A DNA stretch of 64,000 nucleotides from Bacteroides intestinalis DSM 17393 (GCF_000172175.1 NZ_ABJL02000008.1:2046001-2110000); one strand, 5' to 3'; positions 32,516-42,325 are shown, numbered from the stretch's first letter. Notes: generated by a model not told the origin, from the sequence alone. A program made the numbers and translations.

Positions 32516-35041
32516 ATGATATATCCACAGAACTTTGAACCTAAAATAGGTTTCGACCAAATACGCCAGTTGTTGAGCGAAAAATGCCTCAGCACATTAG
32601 GCGCCGAACGCGTAGCCGATATGACGTTCTCCGACCATTTTGAAGAAGTGGAGGAACGCCTGAACCTCGTTACAGAGTTCGTACGCATCATACAGGAGGA
32701 AGATAACTTCCCCGCACAATATTTTTTCGACGTCCGTCCGTCACTGAAACGAATACGCATAGAAGGAATGTACCTGGATGAGCAGGAACTTTTCGACTTG
32801 CGCCGTTCGTTGGAAACGATACGGGACATCGTGCGTTTTTTAGAAAAGGATGACATAGAAGGAGAAGACTCCCCCTACCCTTGTCTCCGGAACCTCGCCA
32901 AGGATATATTGGCATTTCCGCAGCTGATTCAGAAGATAAACAATATACTTTCACCTTATGGAAAGATAAAAGATAATGCTTCTTCCGAACTGGCACGTAT
33001 TCGTCGTGAACTGGCGAACACCATGAACAGCATATCCCGTTCTCTGAACAGCATCTTACGCAATGCCCAGTCTGAAGGTGTAGTAGATAAAGACGTTACC
33101 CCGACCATGCGCGATGGCCGTCTGGTAATTCCGGTTGCTCCGGGATTAAAACGAAAGATTAAAGGTATCGTACATGACGAATCAGCAAGCGGAAAAACCG
33201 TATTTATAGAACCTGCCGAAGTAGTAGAGGCCAATAACCGTATCCGCGAACTGGAAGGAGATGAGCGTAGGGAAATTATCCGTATCCTGGTAGAATTCTC
33301 TAACCTGTTGCGCCCTTCCATTCCCGATGTATTGCAATCATATGAATTCCTTGCAGAGATAGACTTTATCCGTGCCAAGAGCTTGTTTTCCCTACAAATA
33401 TCAGGTATAAAACCTGCATTGGAAAATACGCAGTTACTGGATTGGACTATGGCTGTACACCCATTGCTGCAACTTTCCCTTGCCAAACACGGAAAGAAAG
33501 TAGTTCCGCTCGATATTGAATTGACTGAAAAGCAGCGTATCCTTATTATATCCGGTCCCAATGCGGGTGGTAAGTCTGTTTGCCTCAAGACAGTGGGATT
33601 GTTGCAATATATGTTGCAATGTGGTATGCTCGTTCCTATGCACGAACGTAGCCATGCCGGTATCTTCAGCAGTATATTCATCGATATAGGCGACGAACAG
33701 TCCATTGAAGATGATCTGAGTACTTACTCTTCACATCTCACCAACATGAAGATAATGATGAAGAATTGCAATGAACGCAGTCTCATCCTTATAGATGAAT
33801 TTGGTGGTGGAACCGAGCCACAAATCGGTGGCGCCATCGCCGAAGCCGTACTGAAACGTTTCAACCAAAAGCTGACGTTCGGTGTTATTACTACTCACTA
33901 CCAAAATCTGAAGCACTTTGCCGAAGACCATGAAGGAGTAGTGAATGGAGCCATGTTGTACGACCGCCACCTGATGCAGGCACTTTTCCAACTTCAGATA
34001 GGTAATCCCGGAAGTTCATTTGCCGTAGAGATAGCCCGAAAGATCGGTCTTCCGGAAGATGTGATTGCAGATGCATCCGAAATTGTGGGTAGCGAATATA
34101 TTAATGCCGATAAGTATCTGCAAGATATTGTACGCGATAAACGATACTGGGAAGGCAAACGTCAGACTATCCGCCAGCGTGAAAAACACATGGAAGATAC
34201 CATCTCCCGCTATCAGGCAGAAATGGAAGACCTGCAGAAATCTCGCAAAGAGATTATCCGTAAAGCTAAAGAAGAAGCAGAACAGCTGGTACAGGAAGCC
34301 AATGCACGGATTGAAAACACCATCCGCACCATTAAGGAAGCACAGGCTGAAAAAGAGAAAACCCGCCAGGCACGTCAGGAACTGACCAAGTTCCGTGAAT
34401 CGATGGAAGCTCTTGCCTCTAAAGAACAAGAGGAGAAGATAGCACTCAAAATGCAAAAATTGCAGGAAAAGCAGAACCGGAAAAAAGAAAAGAAGAATAA
34501 AGATACAAACAACACTCTTTCAGCTCAGGAGCTGGCTGCCCAAAAAGCCAAACAGGAAGCTGAACGCCTAGCAAGCATTGCCCCGGGAGCTATGGTAAAG
34601 ATAAAAGGTCAAAGCTCGGTGGGCGAAGTATTGGAAGTAAATGGCAAAAATGCCATTATTGCTTTTGGCAGTATCAAAACCACTGTTAAGCTGGAACGAT
34701 TGGAGCGCACTAATTCCGCCCCACAAAAGGTGGACAACTCTACTAAGAGTACCTTTGTCAGCAATCAAACCCAAGACAGCATGTACGAAAAGAAATTGAA
34801 CTTCAAGCAAGACATTGATGTACGCGGCATGCGTGGTGACGAAGCTCTACAGGCAGTAACCTACTTTATTGATGATGCCATCCTTGTAGGTATGTCACGT
34901 GTACGTATCCTTCACGGAACAGGTACAGGTATCTTGCGTACCCTTATCCGGCAATACCTGCAAACAGTTCCCGGCATCAAGCATTTTGCCGACGAACATG
35001 TACAGTTTGGTGGTGCAGGAATCACAGTCGTTGACCTATAA
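32516..35041 (+). CDS. mutS2: Endonuclease MutS2
   Basis: 841 aa. MutS-family ATPase without the mismatch-reading domain: lever/clamp helices (1-320), ATPase with Walker A ISGPNAGGKS (about 344-353) and Walker B LILIDEFGGGTEP (about 422-434), a long charged coiled coil (540-670), and a C-terminal Smr nuclease domain with DVRGMRGDEA and LHGTGTGILR (about 765-805). MutS2 acts on recombination intermediates and, as later shown in other bacteria, on collided ribosomes. The family start MIYPQNFEPKIGF supports the ATG at 32516. Confidence 0.95.
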   Translation: MIYPQNFEPKIGFDQIRQLLSEKCLSTLGAERVADMTFSDHFEEVEERLNLVTEFVRIIQEEDNFPAQYFFDVRPSLKRIRIEGMYLDEQELFDLRRSLETIRDIVRFLEKDDIEGEDSPYPCLRNLAKDILAFPQLIQKINNILSPYGKIKDNASSELARIRRELANTMNSISRSLNSILRNAQSEGVVDKDVTPTMRDGRLVIPVAPGLKRKIKGIVHDESASGKTVFIEPAEVVEANNRIRELEGDERREIIRILVEFSNLLRPSIPDVLQSYEFLAEIDFIRAKSLFSLQISGIKPALENTQLLDWTMAVHPLLQLSLAKHGKKVVPLDIELTEKQRILIISGPNAGGKSVCLKTVGLLQYMLQCGMLVPMHERSHAGIFSSIFIDIGDEQSIEDDLSTYSSHLTNMKIMMKNCNERSLILIDEFGGGTEPQIGGAIAEAVLKRFNQKLTFGVITTHYQNLKHFAEDHEGVVNGAMLYDRHLMQALFQLQIGNPGSSFAVEIARKIGLPEDVIADASEIVGSEYINADKYLQDIVRDKRYWEGKRQTIRQREKHMEDTISRYQAEMEDLQKSRKEIIRKAKEEAEQLVQEANARIENTIRTIKEAQAEKEKTRQARQELTKFRESMEALASKEQEEKIALKMQKLQEKQNRKKEKKNKDTNNTLSAQELAAQKAKQEAERLASIAPGAMVKIKGQSSVGEVLEVNGKNAIIAFGSIKTTVKLERLERTNSAPQKVDNSTKSTFVSNQTQDSMYEKKLNFKQDIDVRGMRGDEALQAVTYFIDDAILVGMSRVRILHGTGTGILRTLIRQYLQTVPGIKHFADEHVQFGGAGITVVDL

Positions 35042-35052
35042 ATAAAATAATT

Positions 35053-36270
35053 ATGAAATCAATCAAAGAACTCTACCGTATCGGTACAGGGCCATCAAGC
35101 AGCCATACAATGGGGCCCCGCAAAGCTGCTGAGATCTTTCTGGAAAAACATCCGGAAGCTTCCTCATTTAAAGTGACCTTATACGGTAGCCTTGCTGCCA
35201 CAGGAAAGGGACACATGACTAACATAGCCATTACCGATACCCTGCAGCCAGCCGCTCCGGTAGAAATTATTTGGGAACCCAAAATATTTCTACCTTTCCA
35301 TCCCAATGGCATGAAATTCGTTTCATTGGATGCTTCGGGAAAAGAGACTGATGCATGGACAGTATTCAGTGTAGGCGGTGGTGCGCTGGCTGAAGAAAAT
35401 GATGGTGCATCATCTGTCAACACCCCGGATATCTATGATATGAATCACATGATGGAGATTCTACAATGGTGCGAAAAGACCGGAAGAAGTTACTGGGAAT
35501 ACGTCAAGGAGTGTGAGGAAGAAGATATATGGGATTACCTGCAAGAAGTCTGGAAAACCATGCAAGCAGCCGTTCGCCGCGGATTGGAGCAAGAAGGTGT
35601 ACTGCCCGGTCCATTGAACTTACGCCGCAAAGCCTCTACTTATTATATACGTGCCAGCGGATACAAGCAGTCTTTGCAATCTCGCGGATTGGTATTTTCC
35701 TATGCCCTTGCCGTAAGTGAAGAGAACGCCTCAGGAGGAACAATAGTTACCGCCCCTACTTGTGGTTCTTGCGGTGTGATGCCGGCAGTATTATATCATC
35801 TTGCTAAAAGCCGTGATTTCAGTGATACCCGAATCCTTCGTGCGCTTGCCACAGCCGGTCTTGTAGGAAATATCGTAAAGACCAATGCATCCATTTCAGG
35901 AGCAGAAGTAGGATGTCAGGGAGAAGTAGGCGTAGCCTGTGCAATGGCCTCAGCTGCTGCCAACCAATTATTTGGTGGTAGTCCTGCACAAATAGAGTAT
36001 GCAGCCGAAATGGGTCTGGAACATCACCTCGGCATGACTTGCGACCCGGTATGCGGATTAGTTCAAATTCCTTGCATTGAACGCAATGCATATGCTGCCG
36101 CCCGCGCACTGGACGCCAACCTTTATTCTTCTTTTACTGATGGCATGCATCGTGTATCCTTCGACAAAGTTGTAGAAGTAATGAAAGAGACCGGAAACGA
36201 TTTGCCATCACTCTACAAAGAAACCAGTGAAGGCGGATTGGCCAAGGATTATCGGCCAATGGGAGAATGA
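35053..36270 (+). CDS. sdaA: L-serine ammonia-lyase (iron-sulfur)
   Basis: 405 aa, 11 bp after mutS2, perhaps co-transcribed. Fused alpha and beta type: N-terminal beta domain beginning IKELYRIGTGPSSSHTMGPR, then alpha domain with CGSCGVMPA, GCQGEVGVACAMA and CDPVCGLVQIPC, the cysteines for the 4Fe-4S cluster. It turns L-serine into pyruvate and ammonia. A hairpin TAATTTAG / CTAAATTA (about 36270-36295) follows the stop and ends right at the IS border. Confidence 0.95.
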   Translation: MKSIKELYRIGTGPSSSHTMGPRKAAEIFLEKHPEASSFKVTLYGSLAATGKGHMTNIAITDTLQPAAPVEIIWEPKIFLPFHPNGMKFVSLDASGKETDAWTVFSVGGGALAEENDGASSVNTPDIYDMNHMMEILQWCEKTGRSYWEYVKECEEEDIWDYLQEVWKTMQAAVRRGLEQEGVLPGPLNLRRKASTYYIRASGYKQSLQSRGLVFSYALAVSEENASGGTIVTAPTCGSCGVMPAVLYHLAKSRDFSDTRILRALATAGLVGNIVKTNASISGAEVGCQGEVGVACAMASAAANQLFGGSPAQIEYAAEMGLEHHLGMTCDPVCGLVQIPCIERNAYAAARALDANLYSSFTDGMHRVSFDKVVEVMKETGNDLPSLYKETSEGGLAKDYRPMGE

Positions 36271-36294
36271 TAATTTAGTGCTATGCGCTAAATT

Positions 36295-38131
36295 AGAGGT
36301 TGTGTCAAAACTCTGGCACAACCTTTTTTATGCACAAAGCCCAGACTTTCGCAAGCCCGGGCTTTGCTATTCCCCAAAGTTTTTGTATCTTTAGGCATAA
36401 AGTATTTCGTTATGGCAAAGTTACATTTTCGTCCTTACATTCCCAACCAAACCGTTCTTTTTCCTCAAAGAATTGATGAAAACATTGCGTCGAACGACCC
36501 GGTTCGCATAGTTAACACAGTTGTTGATACTCTCGATCTTGAAGGTTTCAATAAACTTTATAAAGAAACCGGCCGCTGTCCTTATCATCCTAAAATGATG
36601 CTTAAGGTAATTATCTACGCCTACATGAATAATATCTATTCGTGCCGTAAAATAGAGAAGCTTCTCTTGCGTGACATTCATTATATCTGGCTTGCCGGTA
36701 ATGAGCATCCGGATTTTATCACCATCAATCGTTTTCGTAACCGTGTAAAGGAGGAGATAAATAATGTATTCACCCAGTTAGTTCTTGTCCTTGCCGACAA
36801 AGGTTTCATCAGTCTTGAGGTGGAGTATATCGACGGCACTAAGATTGAATCCAAAGCCAACAAATATACTTTTGTCTGGCGCAAGAGTGTTGAAAAGCAC
36901 CGCACGAAGTTGCTGGACAAGATTCGTATCCTTCTGGAACAGGTGGACGAAGCCATTGCACAAGAAAACTCCGTAAAAGACACACCCGCCCAATTCACTC
37001 CCGCCATGCTCTCTGACATAGTGGATGAACTTAAAGAAGTCCTAGAACACCAGCCTGCGACAAAGGATAAGGAACAAAAGAAAGCCCTGCGCGAAAAGAA
37101 GAAACAGCTCAAGGAACTTGAAGGGTATCGTGACAAGCTGATGGAATACGACAATCATCTTGACACTCTTGGAGAACGTAATTCCTATTCCAAGACTGAT
37201 CCTGATGCCACATTCATGCGTATGAAAGAAGACGCCATGAAGAACGGGCAGACCAAGCCCGGATATAATTTGCAAATAGGTACTGAAAAACAATTTCTCA
37301 TAGACTTCCGACTGTTTCCCAACCCTACCGATACACTGACGCTCATTCCTTTCTTCCACTCCTTCCAACATCGCTATAACCGCTTACCCGCTGTCGGGGT
37401 GGCAGACTCCGGTTACGGCTCAGAAGAAAATTACCGGTTCATGCAGGAGAACGGGATAGAAGCCTTTGTCAAGTATAACTTCTTCCATAAAGAACAGCGT
37501 CCCCGTTATACTCCCAATCCGTTCCATGCGGAAAGTCTCCATTACAATACAGAAGAGGATTATTACGTTTGCCCTATGGGGCAGCGCATGAACCGTATAG
37601 GGACCAGACGTGACAAAACTGCAAGCGGATACATCACCGAAAGTGCACGTTATAAAGCACAAAATTGCGAGGGTTGTCCTTTGCGTGGCAGTTGCTTTAA
37701 AGCCCAGGGAAATCGTATTATAGAAGTCAATCACCGGTTAAACCAATACAAACGGCAGGCACGGGAAATATTGCTCTCAGAGGAAGGTATCAAGCATAGA
37801 GGCAGGAGGTGTATAGAACCGGAAGCTGTGTTTGGACAAATGAAATACAACATGGCATACCGCCGGTTCAGACATAAAGGAGAAGACAAGGTTACGATGG
37901 ACTTTGCTTTCTTTGCTATAGCTTTTAATATCAAAAAAATGTGCGCTAAACTACTAAAAGCAGGAAAGGGAGGGACTGCACGCATTATATGTATTCTTAT
38001 CAGAACAATTATGACGCAATATACGAGGAATATAGCCGCGTATTACCAAATTAGTGAAAAAAGAGTCGCATAGAGAAAAAAACATTTAAATATAAAAAAA
38101 GGAGATGTGCCTTAGTTTTGACACATCTCCT
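36295..38131 (+). mobile_element. IS1182-family insertion sequence
   Basis: About 1.84 kb. Imperfect terminal inverted repeats: AGAGGTTGTGTCAAAACT at 36295-36312 and, read inward from the right, AGGAGATGTGTCAAAACT ending at 38131. Each end also forms a hairpin with a T run facing inward (36298-36323 and 38101-38130), which would stop outside transcription from entering the transposase. No target duplication was recognised at these borders. Confidence 0.85.
36412..38073 (+). CDS. IS1182-family DDE transposase
   Basis: 553 aa; start taken at 36412 (MAKLHFRPYIPNQTVLFP), the family start, rather than the longer frame from 36364. An N-terminal DUF772-type region (GRCPYHPKMMLKVIIYAYMN), DDE motifs VEYIDGTKIESKANKYTFVW and VGVADSGYGSEENYRF, and a C-terminal region with CEGCPLRGSC and EAVFGQMKYNMAYRRFRHKG (glutamate of DDE). 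It appears complete and so potentially active. Confidence 0.95.
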   Translation: MAKLHFRPYIPNQTVLFPQRIDENIASNDPVRIVNTVVDTLDLEGFNKLYKETGRCPYHPKMMLKVIIYAYMNNIYSCRKIEKLLLRDIHYIWLAGNEHPDFITINRFRNRVKEEINNVFTQLVLVLADKGFISLEVEYIDGTKIESKANKYTFVWRKSVEKHRTKLLDKIRILLEQVDEAIAQENSVKDTPAQFTPAMLSDIVDELKEVLEHQPATKDKEQKKALREKKKQLKELEGYRDKLMEYDNHLDTLGERNSYSKTDPDATFMRMKEDAMKNGQTKPGYNLQIGTEKQFLIDFRLFPNPTDTLTLIPFFHSFQHRYNRLPAVGVADSGYGSEENYRFMQENGIEAFVKYNFFHKEQRPRYTPNPFHAESLHYNTEEDYYVCPMGQRMNRIGTRRDKTASGYITESARYKAQNCEGCPLRGSCFKAQGNRIIEVNHRLNQYKRQAREILLSEEGIKHRGRRCIEPEAVFGQMKYNMAYRRFRHKGEDKVTMDFAFFAIAFNIKKMCAKLLKAGKGGTARIICILIRTIMTQYTRNIAAYYQISEKRVA

Positions 38132-38133
38132 TC

Positions 38134-38634
38134 TCACACTTTCGGTGGATAAATCGTATCATCCTTCCCTGTCACATTCACCGTATTCATCAGTCCTCCA
38201 TCTTCCGAGTAGAATAACTGATACTTCTGATTTCCTTGTTTTACCTCAATCACATATTGCATGGGCTGCAATGGATACAGCAGGAAATAATAATCATCTT
38301 GTACCCAGTTTGCATACTCTCCGCTACCAAATGCAGTCTGTACAGCTTCAGGAAGATCATTCCAGAATATTTCCGATTCCGTCATCAGCCAATTGGCATT
38401 GGGATCAAACCATATATTTGATTCTTTTCCATCCAACCAGCAATCAGCCACAAAATAAGTTCCTTTTTGTTCCCATTCTATTCCTGTCGCACTCGGATAC
38501 TTCTGTTTCAGGGCTTGTACCACAGACTCAGGAACATTAATGCTTTTATCATCATCATCGTCGTCACTGCATGCACTAAACGTAACAGCAGTCATACACA
38601 TCATCATCGCTAACATTAAAAATCTTGTCTTCAT
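38134..38634 (-). CDS. PepSY-like (DUF2874) lipoprotein
   Basis: 166 aa; start taken at 38634 (MKTRFLMLAMMMCMTAVTF), since the longer frame from 38655 overlaps the next gene. Lipobox FSACSDDDDDD with an acidic surface-exposure-like tract right after the Cys. The body has the repeated PepSY-like pattern (VQALKQKYPSATGIEWEQKG, then VQTAFGSGEYANWVQDDYYF). In Bacteroides such proteins often sit next to two-component systems. The IS ends only 3 bp behind its stop codon. Confidence 0.82.
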   Translation of the reverse strand: MKTRFLMLAMMMCMTAVTFSACSDDDDDDKSINVPESVVQALKQKYPSATGIEWEQKGTYFVADCWLDGKESNIWFDPNANWLMTESEIFWNDLPEAVQTAFGSGEYANWVQDDYYFLLYPLQPMQYVIEVKQGNQKYQLFYSEDGGLMNTVNVTGKDDTIYPPKV

Positions 38635-38647
38635 CTTTTCCCCTCCA

Positions 38648-39085
38648 TTAATCATCCATACTGACGAATTGTCCTTTTTTATTAAATTTCAATGAGAAAT
38701 CATTGGCAAGTTCTACTTCTATACCTGTACCTTTACGTTCTATCTTGGTGATAATTTCATTTGGGAAATTCTTTTTCACGTAATCCTTGATAGAAACAGG
38801 GATAAGGGCGGCAGGTACAGCACCTTTCTTGCAATCTACTTCCGTCCAGTTACCTTTCTTGTCGAAATCAATCTCTGTACGGTCAGTCAAAGTCACTTCA
38901 TACTTCTTAGATAAGAATTCACTATCTATCTTGATGTATGAGATCTGCGGTTTACTGAAATACTGATTGATAAAGTTACGCGCATTCAAAGGGAGCTCCT
39001 TTGCGTCTTTGGTAATCACATCACCTGCAAAAGCGAACTGAACGGCCACGATAGCCAATACGAGAATAGATAAAATCTTTTTCAT
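38648..39085 (-). CDS. PepSY-like (DUF2874) periplasmic protein
   Basis: 145 aa with signal peptide MKKILSILVLAIVAVQFAFA. Two PepSY-like repeats: ARNFINQYFSKPQISYIKID with a following DRTEIDFDKKGNWTEVDC, and IKDYVKKNFPNEIITKIERK. Fold resembles the beta-lactamase-inhibitor-like PepSY group; ligand unknown. Upstream of the lipoprotein gene and separated by about 97 bp from the kinase gene upstream, so probably the same regulon. Confidence 0.85.
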   Translation of the reverse strand: MKKILSILVLAIVAVQFAFAGDVITKDAKELPLNARNFINQYFSKPQISYIKIDSEFLSKKYEVTLTDRTEIDFDKKGNWTEVDCKKGAVPAALIPVSIKDYVKKNFPNEIITKIERKGTGIEVELANDFSLKFNKKGQFVSMDD

Positions 39086-39182
39086 AATCGTTATTCTTTT
39101 AAGTGTTACTAATTTATTTCTTGTTTTTATTCACACTGCAAATAACGATGGCGAATCGGGAAAGATTTGGGAATATTCGCCT

Positions 39183-40472
39183 TTAGCTTTTCTTTTCAGA
39201 TTCTTTAACAAGCAAAAACAGATGCATTCCTTCCTGCCACTTATAAGTCAGACTGAGAGAAGCAGAAATAGCAATAGAACGGGCAATGGCAAGCCCCAAA
39301 CCTGTAGAATCTTTTTTTCCGTCGATACTGCGATAGAAACGCCGGAATAGCTTTTCTCCATCCAATGGATGTTCACCACTATTTTTAATAATCAATGAAG
39401 AAGGAGTCGTTTCAATATACAACTCTCCCCCCGCATGATTGTGTACTAAGGAGTTTTTCACCAAATTGGAAACCAAAATCTGTGTCAGAGACAAGTTACA
39501 CCGGATCACGAAAGGTTCTTCTCCCTTTATACGTACCAGATGTATCTTTTTCCCTTCATATATATCCATTAAATCGGGCAATAGTTCATCTAAAACTTCA
39601 TCTACAGATACATCTTCCGTTTCGGTATACTGCCCATTCTCAATGCGGGACAACAACAATAAAGACTTATTCAATCTGACTGCCCTACCCAATGTAGCGT
39701 ATATTTCATCCAGTTCTTTCAACTGTTGCTCGGTCATCGACTCATTCTCTGCAAGTAATTCGACCTTGCCGCGCACAATGGCAAGTGGTGTCTGCAACTC
39801 ATGCGAAGCATTTTCTATAAACTGCTTCTGTTCTTCATAAGCTTTATAACTACGATTTCCCATATCCACAGCTGCCTCTCCCAACTGTTGGAACTCCCGT
39901 ATCTTCGTAGGATTATCCAGCACCGGAAGCTCTTTCCCCGGTTGAATTTGTTGTAACCAGTCCAGCAGGCGCTGCAGCGGGCGGAACACACTTTGCAATA
40001 TCAGGCGTGTACCTATAGACGTACAAATCAGAAAAAGTAAAAACAGTGCTCCCAGATACCAAAGAATGGCCTCTACCATATCATCACGTTCCAGAATGGA
40101 AATCATCAGCTCCAATTCATAATACTGTCCGTCCGGCATGCGGAAAACTGTTTTAAGTACCCGCACCGGTTCATCCTCATCTTCGCTTTCGATATAGACG
40201 GTAGAGTCATAGTACTTTTCGTCGTAGTCTTCCGCCTCTTCTTCGGATATAGGCCGGAATTTATAAAAAGACATCAGCGTCCCCTCTGTTTCAAGAACAG
40301 ACGGGTCCATCAAGGCATTATTAATCAATATCTCACTATAGTTTTCAAGCGTATCATCCGTTTCATCCATCACTTCATCAATAATGGCATAATAAAACAA
40401 CACACCCCATGCAGCCATCAGCAGAAGTAGCAGTAACGAGAGCTTTCGGTAGGTATAATGGAGAAGTTTCAT
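39183..40472 (-). CDS. Sensor histidine kinase (HisKA/HATPase_c)
   Basis: 429 aa. Two membrane helices (about 12-30 and 138-160) enclose a periplasmic sensor domain rich in acidic residues (EEEAEDYDEKYYDSTVYIES). Then HisKA with ENASHELQTPLAIVRGKVEL and HATPase_c with SNLVKNSLVHNHAGG and GLGLAIARSIA. It overlaps the regulator gene by 4 nt. The acidic sensor loop may bind cations or cationic peptides (inference). Confidence 0.93.
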   Translation of the reverse strand: MKLLHYTYRKLSLLLLLLMAAWGVLFYYAIIDEVMDETDDTLENYSEILINNALMDPSVLETEGTLMSFYKFRPISEEEAEDYDEKYYDSTVYIESEDEDEPVRVLKTVFRMPDGQYYELELMISILERDDMVEAILWYLGALFLLFLICTSIGTRLILQSVFRPLQRLLDWLQQIQPGKELPVLDNPTKIREFQQLGEAAVDMGNRSYKAYEEQKQFIENASHELQTPLAIVRGKVELLAENESMTEQQLKELDEIYATLGRAVRLNKSLLLLSRIENGQYTETEDVSVDEVLDELLPDLMDIYEGKKIHLVRIKGEEPFVIRCNLSLTQILVSNLVKNSLVHNHAGGELYIETTPSSLIIKNSGEHPLDGEKLFRRFYRSIDGKKDSTGLGLAIARSIAISASLSLTYKWQEGMHLFLLVKESEKKS

Positions 40473-41146
40473 GACTCGGAAAGTTTATAGCCAAAACCAT
40501 ATACCGCTTTCAGTTCCACGGTAGCATCAGCTTGTTTCAATTTCCGGCGGAGATTTTTCACTTGAGAATAAATAAAGTCCAAAGAATCTGCCTGATCGAT
40601 ATTATCGCCCCATACAGACTCTGCAAGGCTCATTTTATTAATTACACGATTTGGGTTGACTATAAAGTAATAAAGTAAATCGAATTCTTTCCGGTTAAGT
40701 TGCAAAGGCACTCCCCCGACCTCCACTTGCCGTTTATCAGGATAAAGCAACAGATTCCCCACCGTAATGGAAACATCCCCTTTCGCCTGCCTCCGACGAA
40801 TAACAGATTTTACCCGCGCATTCAGTTCCGCCAGATGGAAAGGTTTGGTCAGATAATCATCAGCTCCCAATTCCAGTCCTTCTACTTTGTCATCCAAGGA
40901 ATCTTTTGCAGAAATAATTAATACACTGTCACTACGATGAAGTCGTTTAAGTTCGCGCAACAAATCCAGACCACTTCCACCGGGCAACATGATGTCCAAT
41001 AAGATGCAGTCATAATCGTAGTCATTCACTTTGTCCAGCGCCGAAAAATAATCGGCAGCAGTTTCCACTACGAAATGTTCTTTCAAAAGGGAAATGCGGA
41101 TTGTTTCCCGCAAATCCGGTTCGTCTTCTACAATCAGGATTTTCAT
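40469..41146 (-). CDS. OmpR-family response regulator
   Basis: 225 aa. Receiver domain (1-115) with ILIVEDEPD, phospho-acceptor Asp in DCILLDIMLPGGSG and KPFHLAELNARV; C-terminal winged-helix (about 130-225) ending VKNLRRKLKQADATVELKAV with VYGFGYKL. Partner of the adjoining kinase; likely controls the PepSY-like genes downstream. Confidence 0.95.
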   Translation of the reverse strand: MKILIVEDEPDLRETIRISLLKEHFVVETAADYFSALDKVNDYDYDCILLDIMLPGGSGLDLLRELKRLHRSDSVLIISAKDSLDDKVEGLELGADDYLTKPFHLAELNARVKSVIRRRQAKGDVSITVGNLLLYPDKRQVEVGGVPLQLNRKEFDLLYYFIVNPNRVINKMSLAESVWGDNIDQADSLDFIYSQVKNLRRKLKQADATVELKAVYGFGYKLSES

Positions 41147-41193
41147 ACCGGCAAAGGAAACTCATAAATTGGGAAACATTCTGGAATATCTTA

Positions 41194-41742
41194 TCAAATA
41201 CTGTCCGTCTCGTACACTTCTTCCAGTAATTCTTCTTTCGCTATAGAAATCTTGCCATCAGCAGATACAGTTATTGATAATGGAATATAGAGATCGGACT
41301 GCGGATAGCAGATGCTTGCTGCATAGACCATGCCTTTGGATGTGTTTTTATCGTACACCAAGCCTTCAAGAATAGAGTGTTTTAAGAATTTAGCATCCAC
41401 CAATGAAGCAAAACTCTCTTTCGTGAATTCTTTATTCACAATAGACTTACCACCGGAAGTTATACGTAGTGTAATACGGTTATCTACAAATTTTTCTCCC
41501 TGTTCATTCGTTACAACAGGCAAACTGTCATCCGGACGACGAACCACATGAGAGTGATACTCCTTACCATTATAAGTAAAACTCATTTTACTATCAGACA
41601 CCTGCATACGTTGCAAACCGTTGGCATCCACACTGTCTTTCATCAATACCTGCACATCTTCCCCATCTCCTTTTTTCTGAGAAGAACAAGCTGACAACAG
41701 CCACACGGCCATACATATCCAGAAGTAAAATACATTTTTCAT
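41194..41742 (-). CDS. DUF4738-type lipoprotein
   Basis: 182 aa. Lipoprotein signal with lipobox LLSACSSQ. The rest is a beta-rich domain of the DUF4738 type (SFTYNGKEYHSHVVRRPDDS, then DNRITLRITSGGKSIVNKEF). Function unknown. It lies 47 bp upstream of the response regulator start and reads the same way, so it could be part of that operon. Confidence 0.75.
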   Translation of the reverse strand: MKNVFYFWICMAVWLLSACSSQKKGDGEDVQVLMKDSVDANGLQRMQVSDSKMSFTYNGKEYHSHVVRRPDDSLPVVTNEQGEKFVDNRITLRITSGGKSIVNKEFTKESFASLVDAKFLKHSILEGLVYDKNTSKGMVYAASICYPQSDLYIPLSITVSADGKISIAKEELLEEVYETDSI

Positions 41743-41819
41743 TCTGCCATTTGTTTACAATTAACGGAACAAAGGAACGAAAAGAGAGGCAAAAATACAA
41801 GGGAAAGCCGGAATAAATG

Positions 41820-41851
41820 AAAAACGGACGGATAATGCTCCGCCCGTTTTT
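41820..41851. terminator. Intrinsic terminator
   Basis: AAAAACGGACGGA pairs with TCCGCCCGTTTTT (one wobble) around a short loop; T run on one side and A run on the other allow bidirectional action. Confidence 0.6.
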
Positions 41852-42110
41852 GAACTAATACCTTCTTTATTCTTTTATATTACCTATTGAATCCTGTTGT
41901 TTATAAGACAAAAATAAAAGCGAAAAGTTTAATGAAACCTTTCGCTTTAACATAAAACAATATTTCTGTTTGTTTTTTATAAGTCTCAGGCCTTCAAAGT
42001 TATAAACCGTCTACCGCTTAACTTTATTTCAATCTCTTTGATAGAGAGTATGACTCCTCCCACTTCGACAGAAATCCGCATTCTGGTTACAATTAAAAGT
42101 TAGCATCAAT

Positions 42111-42213
42111 TTACTCTCACTACTCTCACTTTTCAAAATAGCCGTTGATAATTAGAATATTAAGTGTGAGTGAGAGTAAAAAAATAGCGTGAGAGTAAGT
42201 GATTTACTCTCAC
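42111..42213. repeat. Cluster of TTACTCTCAC repeats, both orientations
   Basis: TTACTCTCAC at 42111-42120 and 42204-42213, its inverse GTGAGAGTAA at 42170-42179 and 42189-42198, and a 9-base copy at 42121-42129. The last inverse and direct copies form a perfect hairpin with a 5-nt loop. Confidence 0.75.
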
Positions 42214-42325
42214 ACTGTCTTGTCCTGATTGTAAGGTGTTAATTTGTCTTGTACAAGAGAATGTTCTGTTTTTCTCCTAAGAAACATTCCTTTCAGCCAT
42301 AGGAATTATCAGATGTCGACCTCAG

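Noticed and set aside
36271..36295. Target-site duplication of the IS
   Set aside because: The sequences directly outside the two inverted repeats do not match; the hairpin here more likely belongs to sdaA.
42111..42213. CRISPR-like array
   Set aside because: Repeats are 10 bp, inverted as well as direct, without regular spacers, and no cas genes are present.
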